Shown here piece by piece: positions 34,896 through 45,951 of a DNA stretch of 64,000 bases. The notes below the pieces were generated by a model. It did not search any database, was not told where the DNA came from, and saw only the letters and a list, made by a program, of their open reading frames with translations. How positions within the stretch are numbered: the first letter of the stretch is position 1; every line of letters begins with the position of its first letter. The position numbers and the translations under genes were made by a program. The stretch comes from Zoroaster sp. YZ-2022 (lineage: Eukaryota > Echinodermata > Asteroidea > Forcipulatida > Zoroasteridae): assembly GCA_029582265.1 (NCBI GenBank), contig CM055816.1, forward strand, positions 24,205,825 through 24,269,824. Direction: 5' to 3'.

Positions 34896-37800
34896 CTGCA
34901 AATAATGAAAACAATTCTTAATTAACTCTTTGGTTAATGATTGTGCCAAGAAATATTCAGATTTCAACACTTTCAAGGTGGGAATAAAATCAATTACAGT
35001 CTTTAGTGTAACCTTGGTTAATAGTTAATTTTAAATTTGAAAACTAATTCTGGGCATATACCTGTACATAGATGTTGATTAAATAATTGCAAGACATAAA
35101 CAAATTATTTGCTAATATTTTTCTTCATGCATTTAATACCCAGAGATGCCAACATTGAATTCCAAAAAAGAGTAGCATCTATTGAAAAAAAAATTTAAAA
35201 AAATTAAAAAATCGCAAAAATCGTACGCTAAAAAATGCATGTCCGGATTTTGGGCAATATCAATGCCGCACTCGGTGTGAACCCCGCTGGCGGTAGTGGG
35301 ACCGGGGGCAGAGTAAATTGGAGGAAAATACTCAATGAAAAAATTATGAAATTATAACAATGCTAAACGTATCTTATCTTAAAAAGCTCACAATAATGAT
35401 CTTCCGAATTAGTAATCCATGCATCAATCACGTTAGAAATTTTGATTATAATACTAACTGTTCTCTTTCTTGGGGTCTCGAAGGCAAATAACAAATTGAT
35501 AGCCTTAGCTAGGCCTAGGCCTAGCCCTAACTCACCTGGGCCCAATTTCATGGTGCTGCTTACCACAGAATTCTGCGCTTACGGCGCCATAAAAAGCGTG
35601 TGATTCTATGCGGCGTAAGCGCAGAATTCCGCAGTAAGCAGTGCCTGCATGCCTAGGCCTGACGCTGAAGTCGCACTTGCAAAGAAGCTTCGAGAAATTA
35701 AAAGGTAATGCACGTGCGTGAGCACAATTATGCGCGCATGTACACGTGTACACACAAGCTACCTCACCGACAACCTCATTCCACACGGGTATGCTCATTA
35801 TTCCCCATTATGTAATAGAGATCAATGGGTACGATCTTGCAAATAATGTACAGATGTACAGGCAGGGTACATGTGGTAGGCCATAGGTAGGCAGTCGAAT
35901 CCAGCGCGCGTATTTGTTTTTTACACCGCAGCGACGGGTTTTGTGCGCATTTCGCCCTTGTGTCAAGATTATTATGAACCCATTCTGCACGCATGCGCGC
36001 GAAGGGAATTTCGACACGCAAAAAAAACCTACCATCAACGGAGAGGAATGGCTCCATGAGTTCCACTGCAGAGCGCCATGGTCGACTGCAGCTTGTTGTT
36101 TTCTATCGTCGCGCGCCTAGGGTTTCGTAGTCTCTCTCTCTCAAGACCGGAATTGGCACTTTTACTGCACAAAACCCGTCGCTGCGGTGTAAAAAACAAA
36201 TACGCATCCAGCGCGCTCGCGCTTGTGTGTGATACGTACATAATCATGTGAATTCGCCGCTAATCCCGCTATCGTCGCTTTTTACCAGCATTTTTTAAAT
36301 AATTTTTCATCATTTTTATTTCCACTTAATAGTTCATTCATTGTTTGCTTGTATTGTAACTGTATACAATTATACTGGGGTGGCTTGTTTAGCGTATTTC
36401 AATTAAGTATTATCGTAGAGTCGTATTCACGGCTCAAAATCGTATTTGCTACCTACGCCCAAATCGTGTACGTTGGCATCTCTGAATACCTATTGCTTTG
36501 TCTAGAAGTGTTGACCAGTTCAAACCTCCTTGTTGACCCGGCACCTCAGCACATCCATCTACAATAACCTCCTCCTCAGCGATCTTCTTCGGTGAGGCTA
36601 CAGCTGCCTTTGCTCTTGCTCTGTCTGCTGAAACACCAACCCTCCCACTAGCCCGAGACTTGCGGCGACGAAGGTTAAGCTTTGATCTGGGAGATTTTTT
36701 GAAGTTTTTCTTCCCTTGAAGACCGGATGTTTTTTTCCGTTTCAGCAATGGTGCTTCAGGACGGACAGGCACACCATCTTCCCTGTACAAATGTAATTGA
36801 ATGTAGCTGTAGTACTCGTACTCAATAATCGTACTTGAGTACTGTTTTGACGGTACTCGTACTCGGCAAGCAAGGTACTCATGCATTAATTTGTTGATAT
36901 TTTTGCTGTTGGACTTAGTACTCGGATATCATAGTACTCGGATGCTTGTACTCGTACTCGACGTCCCAAGTACTCGTACTTGATCAAGTACGAGTACTCA
37001 TGAGTACTACTAGGACACCTTTGTACTAGGCAGTACTCGGTACTTGGCTACAACACTGCGGCAACAGATAATTATTATTAAGGGCATTACAGGATCTAAT
37101 TTCCCCCTTTTGGAACAAGCAGTCATGAAGCTTGGTCTTCAGTTTGCTACCAATGTCTGTCAACAGTTTTAAGTAACATGTAACAGACTGACAGCGTCCA
37201 TTCTATTATGATGTAATGCAGCAGCAGTGGCAGATCCAGGAATTTTTGCAGGATGGGGGGAGGGGGTGGGGTCAGACAAGTCCGGTTTTTCTAGCCAGTG
37301 TCCCATACTTTAATGCTCATCACATACAGATAAAAACATTTGCAAAATATCATCTTTGATATTATTACTATAATTCTGATATTTGTGTGTGTGAACACAA
37401 ACTACATTTACTTCTAACACAGATAAAGCACATAAATCATACTTGCATATAAAACAAAATTGTGCCAATTAGCATGCAAATACACATATAATTCCACAGA
37501 TCTTTTGTTGTGGAGATGAAACCCTTCTTTGTGACTGGAGTCACTCAAACAGCTTGAATTCAGTCTTCTACGAGTGTAAAAAATGACACATTCCAAAACA
37601 ATTTTTCTGGCAGTGTAAGAAAAGTTCATGTGAAATGATTATGTGAACAATATGCAACTCGAGCTTCATATGTAATTGTATATATACATGTATGTCAAAT
37701 TTTAGTTGTTGTATTTGCATTTTAACAACTGTAGTATATTAAAACAGGGAACAAGATAATAGATAATTTAAATGAATGAGAAAAATGAGGATAAGGAAAA

Positions 37801-40800
37801 TTGAAAACAAATTTGTGGTGATTAAAGAATTCCCACAAATATTATTAAAAGGTGAAAAAGATTGTGAACAAATTAAACCCTTCACCAAATACAAACAACT
37901 GCTATGGTAACATATATGAAAAAATGCACACAAAATAGCTGCAACAAAAACATGTCGGGTGCTATACTGCAATAGATGAAATGAAAGATTAAATAATTTG
38001 TATAGATAGGTTAATTGAAGTAAAAGCGCAAAAAATGCGGGGAAAAGGAATTGCAAAGGAAAAAGACAGCTTGAAGTGCACTTTGGTGATTATGCGCACA
38101 CAAAAGAAACAATGTGAGTGCAGGAGTCCGAAGAAGCTTTATATATAATTTGGAGTATAACTTACCAGAAAAACTGGTACTGTAAAATAAGGAATATAAA
38201 CAATGTGTTAAATGCAATAAGATTAAGACTTGTCCGATAACATGAACAAGTAGCATAAATTGGAAAACTGTTGTATAATTAAACTGTTGTAATTAGTAAC
38301 AATACAAAAATATAAATCGGTGTGAAAAGTGCGAGCGAGAGTCGTTTCTTTAACAAACATGCAAACACATTATAATAGACCATCTTAATATCAGCTGCCA
38401 TGGTTTAAGAAAATTACTGAAAAAAGTGTATTTTTCTTACAGCTGAGTTTTTGGAAAACTATCAAAATTTAATTTTTATTCAAACATATACTTAATGAAT
38501 ACTTTCTCAACAACAAAATAATCATAACTTACTTGAGCATCATACTTGGCAGGTATTCATTCAGAAGTGTTTCTATCATACTAGATAGGCTGTTGCTGTT
38601 CTTGTTCTCAAGGAAGGAATATTTGAACACCTTATTCTGGCGCTCCAGGCCATTGTTTGTGTTGACCTGAAGACCCTTGCCATGTCTGTATGCCCAGACC
38701 CAGCGCTGTAATGAAGAGTTTTCTATTTATTTAAGTTTCTAAAAGCACATGATCTACAAAAGAGTATATCCAAAAAGTTACATTACTTAGAAATATTCCT
38801 TTCATAAAAAATTTGCAAATGGCACACTTGGATATCTTGAATTTACCTCAAGTTCATCATAATGAACTATTACAAAGAAGGCACACCATTTTAAACGTGA
38901 TTAAAAATCATCAGACTGTGACTTATTAAACTTTATGATATAAAAAAGAAAGCTGTGTATATCTTTCGTTATCTTTGGTAATTACAAAATAACAGTTTTA
39001 AATATTTCACATGAAGGCTCAAAGATTGTGACAAACCTTGGCTTCTGGAATCCACACTTTTGAAAACCAGTTTCTTAGTTTACACGATGTCCTCCATTCC
39101 ATGGAGTTTTTCAACTTCAAAATTGCATTGTTGTATTCAGCAAGGGTGTTTGCATGGGCACATCTCCGCAGCATTGCAAGTACAATTTCCTTCATGCTTG
39201 CCACTCCGTTGTCGTGTTTACTGACCCATCGGGTCCAGCTTTGCTCTCGGTGAAAGTCGCATAGATATGTTTCACATTCTGAAATCAATCGATCAAGACA
39301 AAGAAAGAAGCTAAATCGGTGAATGCCATCTAGTGGAGAGACAACACCAACTCCTCCAACCAAGTCAAACTCGGCTTGTTTGAATGCTAAAAGATTTTCT
39401 TCATTTATTAAATAGTTAAACACATGTACTACCTGGAAATGTCTCCTCTATTGCCTTGATTTCCCTTTCAGAGAAGTCGGTCATGAACAACTTTGGCTTC
39501 CAGGTCCAGGCAGCAGGGTGGTTTTCTTCATCAGGAAGCATCCACTTCTGGATAGTTGCTAAACCAAATTTAATTGCTTCAGTGGTTTCCTCCTGAACAA
39601 TAAATTGTGCGACTACACTAAAACCAACATTGGTTTTCACAGCCAGGAAAAAAAGTGGCAGTGAATACTTTGTGGTGTGATAAGTTGCATCAAGCATACA
39701 CAATGTGTTGCCATATCTGAAAAGAAAGGAACGTAAGAATTTTACCAGTAACGTTTTGGTGAACGCTTTATCAGTGCAACAACTTTGGATCTCCTACAAT
39801 AACAGTCACGTTACCACACGAGGTTAAAAGTGTTAAAACGTTGGATCTCGCTTGTGTTTCTCTACTGGGGATGTCATTCTACTGGGGATGTCAGTCTAAT
39901 GGGGATGTCAGTCTAATGGGGATGTCAGTCTAATGGGGATGTCAGTCTAATGGGGATGTCAGTCTACTGGGGATGTCACTCTACTGGGGATGTCACTCTA
40001 CTGGGGATGTCACTCTACTGGGGATGTCACTCTACTGGGGATGTCACTCTACTGGGGATGTCACTCTACTGGGGATGTCACTCTACTGGGGATGTCACTC
40101 TACTGGGGATGTCATTCTACTGGGGATGTCACTTTAGTTTTGATGTCACTCTACTGGGGATGTCAGTCTAATGGGGATGTCAGTCTACTGGGGATGTCAC
40201 TCTACTGGGGATGTCACTCTACTGGGGATGTCACTCTACTGGGGATGTCACTCTACTGGGGATGTCACTCTACTGAGGGTGTCACTCTACTGAGGGTGTC
40301 ACTCTACTGGGGATGTCACTCTACTGGGGATGTCACTCTACTGGGGATGTCACTCTACTGGGGATGTCACTCTACTGGGGGTGTCACTCTACTGGGGATG
40401 TCACTCTACTGGGGATGTCACTCTACTGGGGATGTCACTCTACTGGGGATGTCACTCTACTGGGGATGTCACTCTACTGGGGATGTCACTCTACTGGGGA
40501 TGTCACTCTACTGGGGATGTCACTCTACTGGGGATGTCACTCTACTGGGGATGTCACTCTACTGGGGATGTCACTCTACTGGGGATGTCATTCTACTGGG
40601 GATGTCATTCTACTGGGGGTGTCATTCTACTGGGGATGTCACTTTAGTTTTGATGTCACTCTACTGGGGATGTCACTCTACTGGGGATGTCAGTCTAATG
40701 GGGATGTCAGTCTAATGGGGATGTCATTCTACTGGGGATGTCACTCTACTGGGGATGTCACTCTACTGGGGATGTCACTCTACTGGGGATTTCATTCTAC

Positions 40801-43800
40801 TGGGATGTCACTCTACTGAGGGTGTCACTCTACTGGGGATGTCATTCTACTGGGGGTGTCATTCTACTGGGGGTGTCATTCTACTGGGGATGTCAATCTA
40901 CTGGAGATGTCATTCTACTGTGGATGTCATTCTACTTGGGATGTCATTCTACTGGGGATGTCATTCTACTGGGGATGTCACTCTACTGGAGATGTCATTC
41001 TACTGGGGGTGTCATTCTACTAGGGGTGTCATTCTACTGGGGATATCATTCTACTGGGGGTGTGACTCGACTGGGGGTGTGACTCTACTGGGGGTGTGAC
41101 TCTAATGGGGGTGTGACTCTACTGGGGGTGTGACTCTACTGCGGATGTCACTCTACTGGGGGTGTCATTCTATTAGCGATGCCGTTCTACTGGGATTTTA
41201 TTTTACAATGGGGATGTCATTTTACTTTGGGGAAGTCAATGTACTGGCGATGCAATCTATATCCTACTGGGTATGTTCGGGTTCTTTGTTTGTATGTTTT
41301 TTGGGATCTCAGTCTAATAGAACAAGTTCTTTTCACTTAAGAATGAAAATAGACTACCTTCGAAGGAGATGTCTTTGGTATTTGGTCTGATGGCAAAAGA
41401 AGAACTTTGATTCTGCTTCAGTTTCATCTGATGATAGCGCTGGAACCAACATGAAATTATCCTCGGGTTTTTCCTGTGCCCAAGCGTGTAATTTCATCCC
41501 AAAGTTTTCTGAGTGAAGTTTTGAGTACCTGAAAAAAATTGTACTTATAAGACAGAATTACTTTTATAATGGAACGTTTAAAACATCTGTAAGTTTTTTA
41601 TCTGCAACCTTAAAATTAGGTTGTAAACCACTGCACACATGGTTTGTTAATATAGGAGACCAAATTTACATATTGATTACGCAACTACATGTATGTTGCT
41701 AAAGATGTGCTGCGCTGGTCAGAACAATGATGAAGCAATCTTCCCCTTTTTACAGTCTGATTAACGCCCGATTTCAAGCTAAATTTACCAAATTGAATTA
41801 CCTGAAGTCATAATGTAGAGTATCACGCCTGAAACAGATAATCTGTGTCATTATATTTTCAAAGTAATTGGCATCTGTAGCCCCAAATGTCTGCAAAAAT
41901 CGTGTGTTAATACAAGGTTGTTTTAAACGGTTCAATTTATAAATATCATATAACATTTCATATATTGCTCAATAGTTTTGGTACACCTTGGTGGCATCGT
42001 GACTTATTGAAGATCAAGCTTTGTGACTACTTCTTACAAATCGGTGATGTACAGTCTTGAAATGGTCTATTTAAACACTGAAATTTAAACAGTCACATAC
42101 ATTGTACATGTTACTGTACTTGTAGAACAAATGCTTACATTAGCTTTTGTTGCGCCATGTATATATGCTTGCGAATTGTTTCATCTGTAGGGTAAAAGGC
42201 AGCATCCATTGTTGAAGGAGCATCACCACAGTCAAATAACGAGGTCTCCACATACAACCGAATGTGGCGTCTCATTTCCTTCACATTTGACACTCCTTGT
42301 CCTACCAGATCAACAATCTTCGACCGCACCTCCTTACTTAGTGGGTTCATCAACCCTGTCAACTGTGGGGAAAAAATGTTTTTAAAAGATTAAATGTTAG
42401 CTCTCTTTACAATTACGTGGGGGGGGGGGGTCAATATGTAGACTGTCCTTTTAATCTATTCCAGCCATGGGCGTAAATCCCGGAAGGATGGGGGATATAT
42501 ATCCCCCACTTTTAAGACCGGGAGGGGGTGGGGATGGTCTATAAGATCATCCCACTCAGAATTTGCATTGGAAGAATAATAATTGATGCAAAAAATGAGA
42601 GAAATGTTACAATGTAGCATTTCTCTCCTTTTTAACAATTGTTTTTGAACAAATTATTCAATTATTATGATAAGTCGATATTGAAAGTGTACATAAAGGG
42701 ATATTTTTGCAGTGTTTGAGAGGTGAAAGTGTCCCCCCCCCCCAACTTTTCAACACAGATTTGTGCCACTGATTCCAAGCTGTGATCTGCGAATGACACT
42801 AGCATTGTTTTCTCTGTAATTTATTTATTTCTTGCTTTACTACCAGTTTTGCATTATGCATTTAAAAAGAAATTACATTTTGACCAAATTTGTTTAGAAA
42901 TCTATATTTGTAGTATTAAAAGACAGCTGTATGTTTTAAGGCATTAAAAGGAAGAAGTATCAGTATATATTTTGTTTGTGGTAACACTATGTGTGCTGTC
43001 ATACTTTTTTAAAATCTGAGAACCACACTCCATATTACAATTACATCGAACAAATAATACAGAGATAAAAAGGTACCTCTCCCAAGTAGTGAGTCTGTTT
43101 GTGGGCATCATCATCTGGCAATGATATGTAGATGCGGCTTTCTGCTCTTAATGCAAGTCCACTGTCTACTGCATCACGAACACGCTCACTTCCATTTCTT
43201 TGTGAACAAATGAATATTATGTTTCAGCACCAATGAAGGATCTTGGACTTCAAGCATTAGTTCGGCATTGTGTTTTGTTCGTGTCCATCAGTATAAGACA
43301 CATAGGCTGTTAATATGGAGAGTTTTGTAGACACAACATGTAGGTTGTATCAGATATACCAGGTAAATCACTTTTTCTTTTAAAATTTGAACTGGTATGT
43401 TTTCCGTATTTGCACTGCCACATAATGTGTCTCAATCTCTTCAAATGAACTACAGTCTGATCTGAAAGTTGCTTTGTCATTGATCACACATCCAAATAAT
43501 TGAAAGTGATTTAAATAAGGTACATTTAAAACAAACTTTTGTCTTCCATCAATAAAGATAAACTCGGATACTAATCTGTGCACAATAGGAACATGTACAT
43601 GTACACCTATGTACATATCATGTAACTGTCCTTACATCTGCTATAGAATCTAACAGGTAAAGAACTTGTCTTTACTATACCTGGAAATCAGGGAAGCAAA
43701 CGATATGCTTCATTAGGATGCGTGTAGGACAGCCCCTTTTTTTTTTGTCTGAAGCATACGCTTACTCCTTTTGCCTCTAGGATGGTCACTCTAAAATAAA

Positions 43801-45222
43801 AAAATGACATTACATTTATAAAGTTTATAATTAAAAAGTGTTATTATTTCCATATGTAAAAGAAAAATAATACTGATAATAAACCTGGCAAACAATATGG
43901 CAAAAAATACATTAAACAACTATGGAGGAAAAAAAATAACATGATTTCTTACTGTTTTTAATTTCACAGTACTAGTCTCCTTTTTTAAGAATCGATCCTT
44001 CACTTCCTTTAGTAAGGGATCGTTCACAATTGTTGACATTTGCACGGGCGTAAAACTACACTTTTTCAGGAAACCTTCCCTTCCCCCCTCCTAAACGCAT
44101 ACAAAATAAAATGTCCCAGACCCATGATAATTTTGACACTTGTGAACGGCCACTAAATGATCAGTTGAGTTCTAAATAAGAATATCTGCTTATCAACTTC
44201 CCCACCTTCAACTCACTGTCCCGGGTCTCTTGTTGTTTGAGCTTTTGTGAACTATGTTGGTCCTTCCCAAACATACAGGCCAGCTCATACTGCCCGAGTA
44301 TAAGAAAAGGGACGCCATCATATGGCACAACAGCACCGTCAATATCATGAAATCGCACTCTTTTGGCTGGACTTGAGTATTGCTGTGGGCCTAACATTCA
44401 ACAAACAAGGAGACACAAGAAAAATTATTTATAGTTACCATATCATACAAGCACTTTTTAACGTGAGTCACAATAGTGGCGTGGTTATAACTTATATTCT
44501 TTCTGAATAAAGGGTTCATATTGGTCACATGTAGGATAGAGTGCTAATATTTTGCATCCAGTCACAGTTACTATCTTTACTAGACATTGATTTACATTAA
44601 TACAATTTTGTATTATTTAATAATAAACTTATTAATAAGTACTACTACTACAGTCGTTTTCCAAGTTCTGGATAGCTCTTGTTGTTTGCTCTGCTGGTAT
44701 TCCTATAGTAATCGGAATACCAGCAGAGCAAACAACAACAGCTATCCAGAACTTACTCCAGAACAGTATTACTCCACGAACAATTATGGTTTCAGTCAAA
44801 GCACTTAATACTGGAAGCACTGCTTCAAAACTTACGAGGTCGTTTTCCTAGTTCCGGATAGCAACGTAAAGTTAATCATTAACAGCAGTTTGGTGGATGA
44901 AAATTACAAAATATATAGTTCATTATAAGTTACTCCTTACCTCAGTAAAGTATCATTGTTTTATCTGAAGCATGGATTAAACAGATTTTTTATTTATTTC
45001 AAGCTGTCCAGAAGGCAGAACCGGGAAAAATGCGAAACTAAAATGAAACTTACCACTTATTTGTCCGAAATTATTAGTTTTCCGTCTGCACACGAAAGAT
45101 AGTGCCTGCCGTATTTCGAAAGACTTTCTAACCTTTTTGGCTTGTTCGAAAGTGGTTACCCAGCCTTTAAAGTTATTACTACCTTCCGTCCATAATGACG
45201 TCCATCCCACAGGAGTGTCCAT
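34672..45222 (-). CDS. MULE-transposase / calcium-responsive-factor-like gene, 11 exons
   Basis: Exons in transcript order: 45054-45222, 44206-44390, 43681-43790, 43077-43197, 42139-42362, 41358-41528, 39433-39716, 39037-39278, 38533-38705, 36526-36782, 34672-34895. The product starts MDTPVGWTSLW and contains a Mutator-type transposase core: LDATYHTTKYSLPLFF (Asp), FMTDFSEREIKAIEETFP (Asp), CDFHREQSWTRW (CxxH) and NTNNGLERQNKVFKY (Glu). A very basic, probably nuclear linker follows (KRKKTSGLQGKKNFKK). Proteins of this layout are, from memory, annotated in invertebrates and fish as calcium-responsive transcription factor-like or MULE-domain proteins. Exons 5-11 join in phase. Between exons 3 and 4 the phase does not fit, and exon 3 needs one more A in an A10 run. 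The frame ends in TGA at 34672. It could be a domesticated transposase, a live MULE or a decaying copy. Confidence 0.75.
35554..35647. repeat. 94-bp foldback with GAATTCTGCGCTTACG arms
   Basis: Left CTTACCACAGAATTCTGCGC and right GCGCAGAATTCCGCAGTAAG pair almost perfectly across a short loop. The preceding CCTGGGCCCAATTTCATGG is, from memory, a common start of foldback MITEs in marine invertebrate genomes. Confidence 0.7.
35909..36204. repeat. 296-bp foldback with perfect 38-bp arms
   Basis: 35909-35946 (CGTATTTGTTTTTTACACCG...) is the exact reverse complement of 36167-36204. The 220-bp centre is GC-richer than its surroundings. It is probably a MITE; no clear target duplication was seen. 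Confidence 0.75.
36526..36782 (-). CDS. MULE-like gene exon 10: basic linker
   Basis: Acceptor TTGTACAG| and donor AAGGAG|GTTTGA. Encodes a Lys/Arg-rich stretch resembling nuclear localisation signals. Phases fit both neighbours. The SWIM zinc finger common in MULEs is not encoded here or elsewhere in the gene. Confidence 0.6.
36800..37035. repeat. GTACTCG repeat with a 30-bp perfect palindrome
   Basis: Dense AGTACTCG/GTACTCGTACTC motifs in both orientations. 36969-36998 is a perfect 30-bp palindrome centred on TTGATCAA. It lies in the intron directly upstream of MULE-like exon 10. Confidence 0.85.
37036..38532. other. Intronic DNA; small hAT-like fragment at about 37220
   Basis: CAGTGGCAGATCCAGGAATT followed by a GGGGGG-rich stretch at 37224-37272 resembles one hAT-type terminus. 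The rest is AT-rich with no exon recognised. Confidence 0.4.
38533..38705 (-). CDS. MULE-like gene exon 9: NTNNGLERQ motif
   Basis: Acceptor CATTACAG| and donor CTCAA|GTAAGT. Encodes RWVWAYRHGKG, VNTNNGLERQNKVFKYSFL and MIETLLNEYLPS. The Glu of GLER is the likely third catalytic acid. Confidence 0.85.
39037..39278 (-). CDS. MULE-like gene exon 8: CxxH motif
   Basis: Acceptor GATTTCAG| and donor CCAAG|GTTTGT. Encodes CETYLCDFHREQSWTRWVS and EIVLAMLRRCAHANTL, with the conserved CDFH motif and helical insert of the family. Confidence 0.8.
39433..39716 (-). CDS. MULE-like gene exon 7: transposase core with first two Asp
   Basis: Acceptor CTTTTCAG| and donor CCAG|GTAGTA. Encodes YGNTLCMLDATYHTTKY, FLAVKTNVGFSVVAQFIVQ and KLFMTDFSEREIKAIEE. 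The Asp of LDAT and the Asp of MTDF match the first two acidic residues of MULE transposases. Confidence 0.85.
39862..41265 (+). repeat. 17-bp minisatellite array 2 (about 82 copies), inverted relative to array 1
   Basis: Same unit as array 1, reading CTACTGGGGATGTCACT on the plus strand. An irregular string (ACTTTAGTTTTGATGTCACT) recurs at 40131 and 40641, exactly 510 bp or 30 units apart. The right part is more degenerate (GGGGGTGTGACT). It lies in the intron between MULE-like exons 6 and 7. Plus-strand open frames are artefacts of the 17-bp period. Confidence 0.97.
41358..41528 (-). CDS. MULE-like gene exon 6
   Basis: Acceptor TTTTTTCAG| and donor CGAAG|GTAGTC. Encodes EKPEDNFMLVPALS and FFFCHQTKYQRHLLR. 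The following intron holds minisatellite array 2. Confidence 0.75.
42139..42362 (-). CDS. MULE-like gene exon 5
   Basis: Acceptor TTCCCCACAG| and donor CTAAT|GTAAGC. Encodes KIVDLVGQGVSNVKEMRRHI and FYPTDETIRKHIYMAQQK. It joins in phase to YSKLHSENFG of exon 6 at 41528, skipping a plausible but frame-breaking exon-like segment at about 41806-41895. Confidence 0.75.
42466..42771. mobile_element. hAT-like MITE (306 bp)
   Basis: Ends CATGGGCGTAAATC and, reverse-complemented, CAGTGGCACAAATC. Flanks ATTCCAGC (42458-42465) and ATTCCAAG (42772-42779) fit an 8-bp hAT duplication with two later changes. It contains GGGGGATATATATCCCCC. Lies in an intron of the MULE-like gene. Confidence 0.65.
43077..43197 (-). 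CDS. MULE-like gene exon 4
   Basis: Acceptor TTCACAAAG| and donor GGGAGAG|GTACCT. Encodes NGSERVRDAVDSG and ESRIYISLPDDDAHK and joins in phase to LTGLMNPLSKEV of the next exon. Confidence 0.65.
43681..43790 (-). CDS. MULE-like gene exon 3 with A10 frame break
   Basis: Acceptor TATTTTAG| and donor TTCCAG|GTATAG. The first part reads SDHPRGKRSKRMLQTKKK in one frame. After an A10/G4 tract the family-like GCPTRILMKHIVCFPDF continues in another frame. An eleventh A would join them. Confidence 0.55.
44663..44754. repeat. Near-perfect 41-bp-arm hairpin with 10-bp loop
   Basis: 44663-44703 and 44714-44754 are reverse complements with one mismatch, separated by TATAGTAATC. A partial third copy of the arm (TTTTCCTAGTTCCGGATAGC) occurs at about 44842. 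It lies in intron 1 of the MULE-like gene. Either a foldback transposon remnant or a hairpin-RNA source. Confidence 0.85.
45054..45222 (-). CDS. MULE-like gene exon 1
   Basis: ATG at 45222 and donor AGTG|GTAAGT. Encodes MDTPVGWTSLWTEGS and FKGWVTTFEQAKKV, the usual N-terminal start of this family. It joins in phase to PQQYSSPAKRVRFHD of exon 2 (44206-44390, donor less certain). Confidence 0.7.
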
Positions 45223-45531
45223 AACTGTACACGGCGCACCCCCGAAAATCGGGATTAAAGCGTATAAAAGTGTGAGTGTGGGAGACGATCGACAGTAGAG
45301 CTTTCTACAACTAGACTGTGTGAGCTACAAAAGTCACGCGCTTTGCCTCGATATCGATTTGACATCTAACCCTCTGGCCCCGCCCCTTACATCAAACATG
45401 AATTATGCATATATTTTTTATTCATAACAGTGACGTCCGTCCTGTGCATGGTCTCATTTTCCGCCTACCTTCAATGGCAATGCACTGTATACACGTACTC
45501 AGTGCTTTCCGAGTGTTTGTGAAAAAAATGC

Positions 45532-45683
45532 ACAGGCGACTCGGGTGGGCTTTGAACACATGACTGGCTGGCTAGAATCCTACATAGCAGCAGGAACCAC
45601 TATATGTACAGGTGACTCGGGTGGGATTTGAACACATGACTGGCTGGCTAGAATCCTACATAGCAGCAGGAACCACGATATGT
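45532..45683. repeat. 76-bp direct tandem duplication with a tRNA-like B-box
   Basis: Two copies of a 76-bp unit (ACAGGYGACTCGGGTGGG...GGAACCACNATATGT). On the minus strand each contains GTTCAAATCCCACC or a one-base variant, like a tRNA T-loop, but no A-box or full cloverleaf is clear. Possibly tRNA-derived SINE pieces. Confidence 0.6.
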
Positions 45684-45777
45684 ACAGATTGATGACATTT
45701 TTGAGTCTGGTGATAAACCATTGATTAGATTTTGCCCTTACTTATTAAGGAATGTCCAAGAGTTCAATATCTCTTAC

Positions 45778-45951
45778 CAACTGCTCATGAGCTGCGGCTC
45801 TGTTCTGATAGAACGTTGAGAGATCTGTGGTCTTATCTTGAGGGACGAGTTGCATAGCTTCATTATAGCAGGCAATAGCTTGCTCATATCGTCCAGCTTT
45901 GAAGTATTTATTTCCCTTATTCTTGCTACTTTGGGCTTTCTCTTCAGCAGT
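45778..45951 (-). CDS. TOMM70: TOMM70-like exon 2 (TPR)
   Basis: 174 bp, phase 0 at both ends. Encodes TAEEKAQSSKNKGNKYFKAG and the rest of one TPR. Confidence 0.85.

Larger units (their letters stand above)
34896..36525. other. Intron with foldback repeats; no exon recognised
   Basis: Holds the two foldbacks listed at 35554-35647 and 35909-36204 and AT-rich DNA. Confidence 0.5.

Noticed and set aside
41806..41895. Possible exon TFGATDANYFENIMTQIICF on the minus strand
   Set aside because: Good splice signals, but including it breaks the frame between exons 42139-42362 and 41358-41528, which join perfectly without it.
43380..43616. Minus-strand frame as the exon missing between MULE-like exons 3 and 4
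   Set aside because: No acceptor/donor pair gives the required phase without a stop codon, and the sequence does not resemble the family.
45532..45683. Two tandem tRNA genes
   Set aside because: Only a B-box-like motif is present; I could not fold acceptor and D arms, and the two copies share the same defects.
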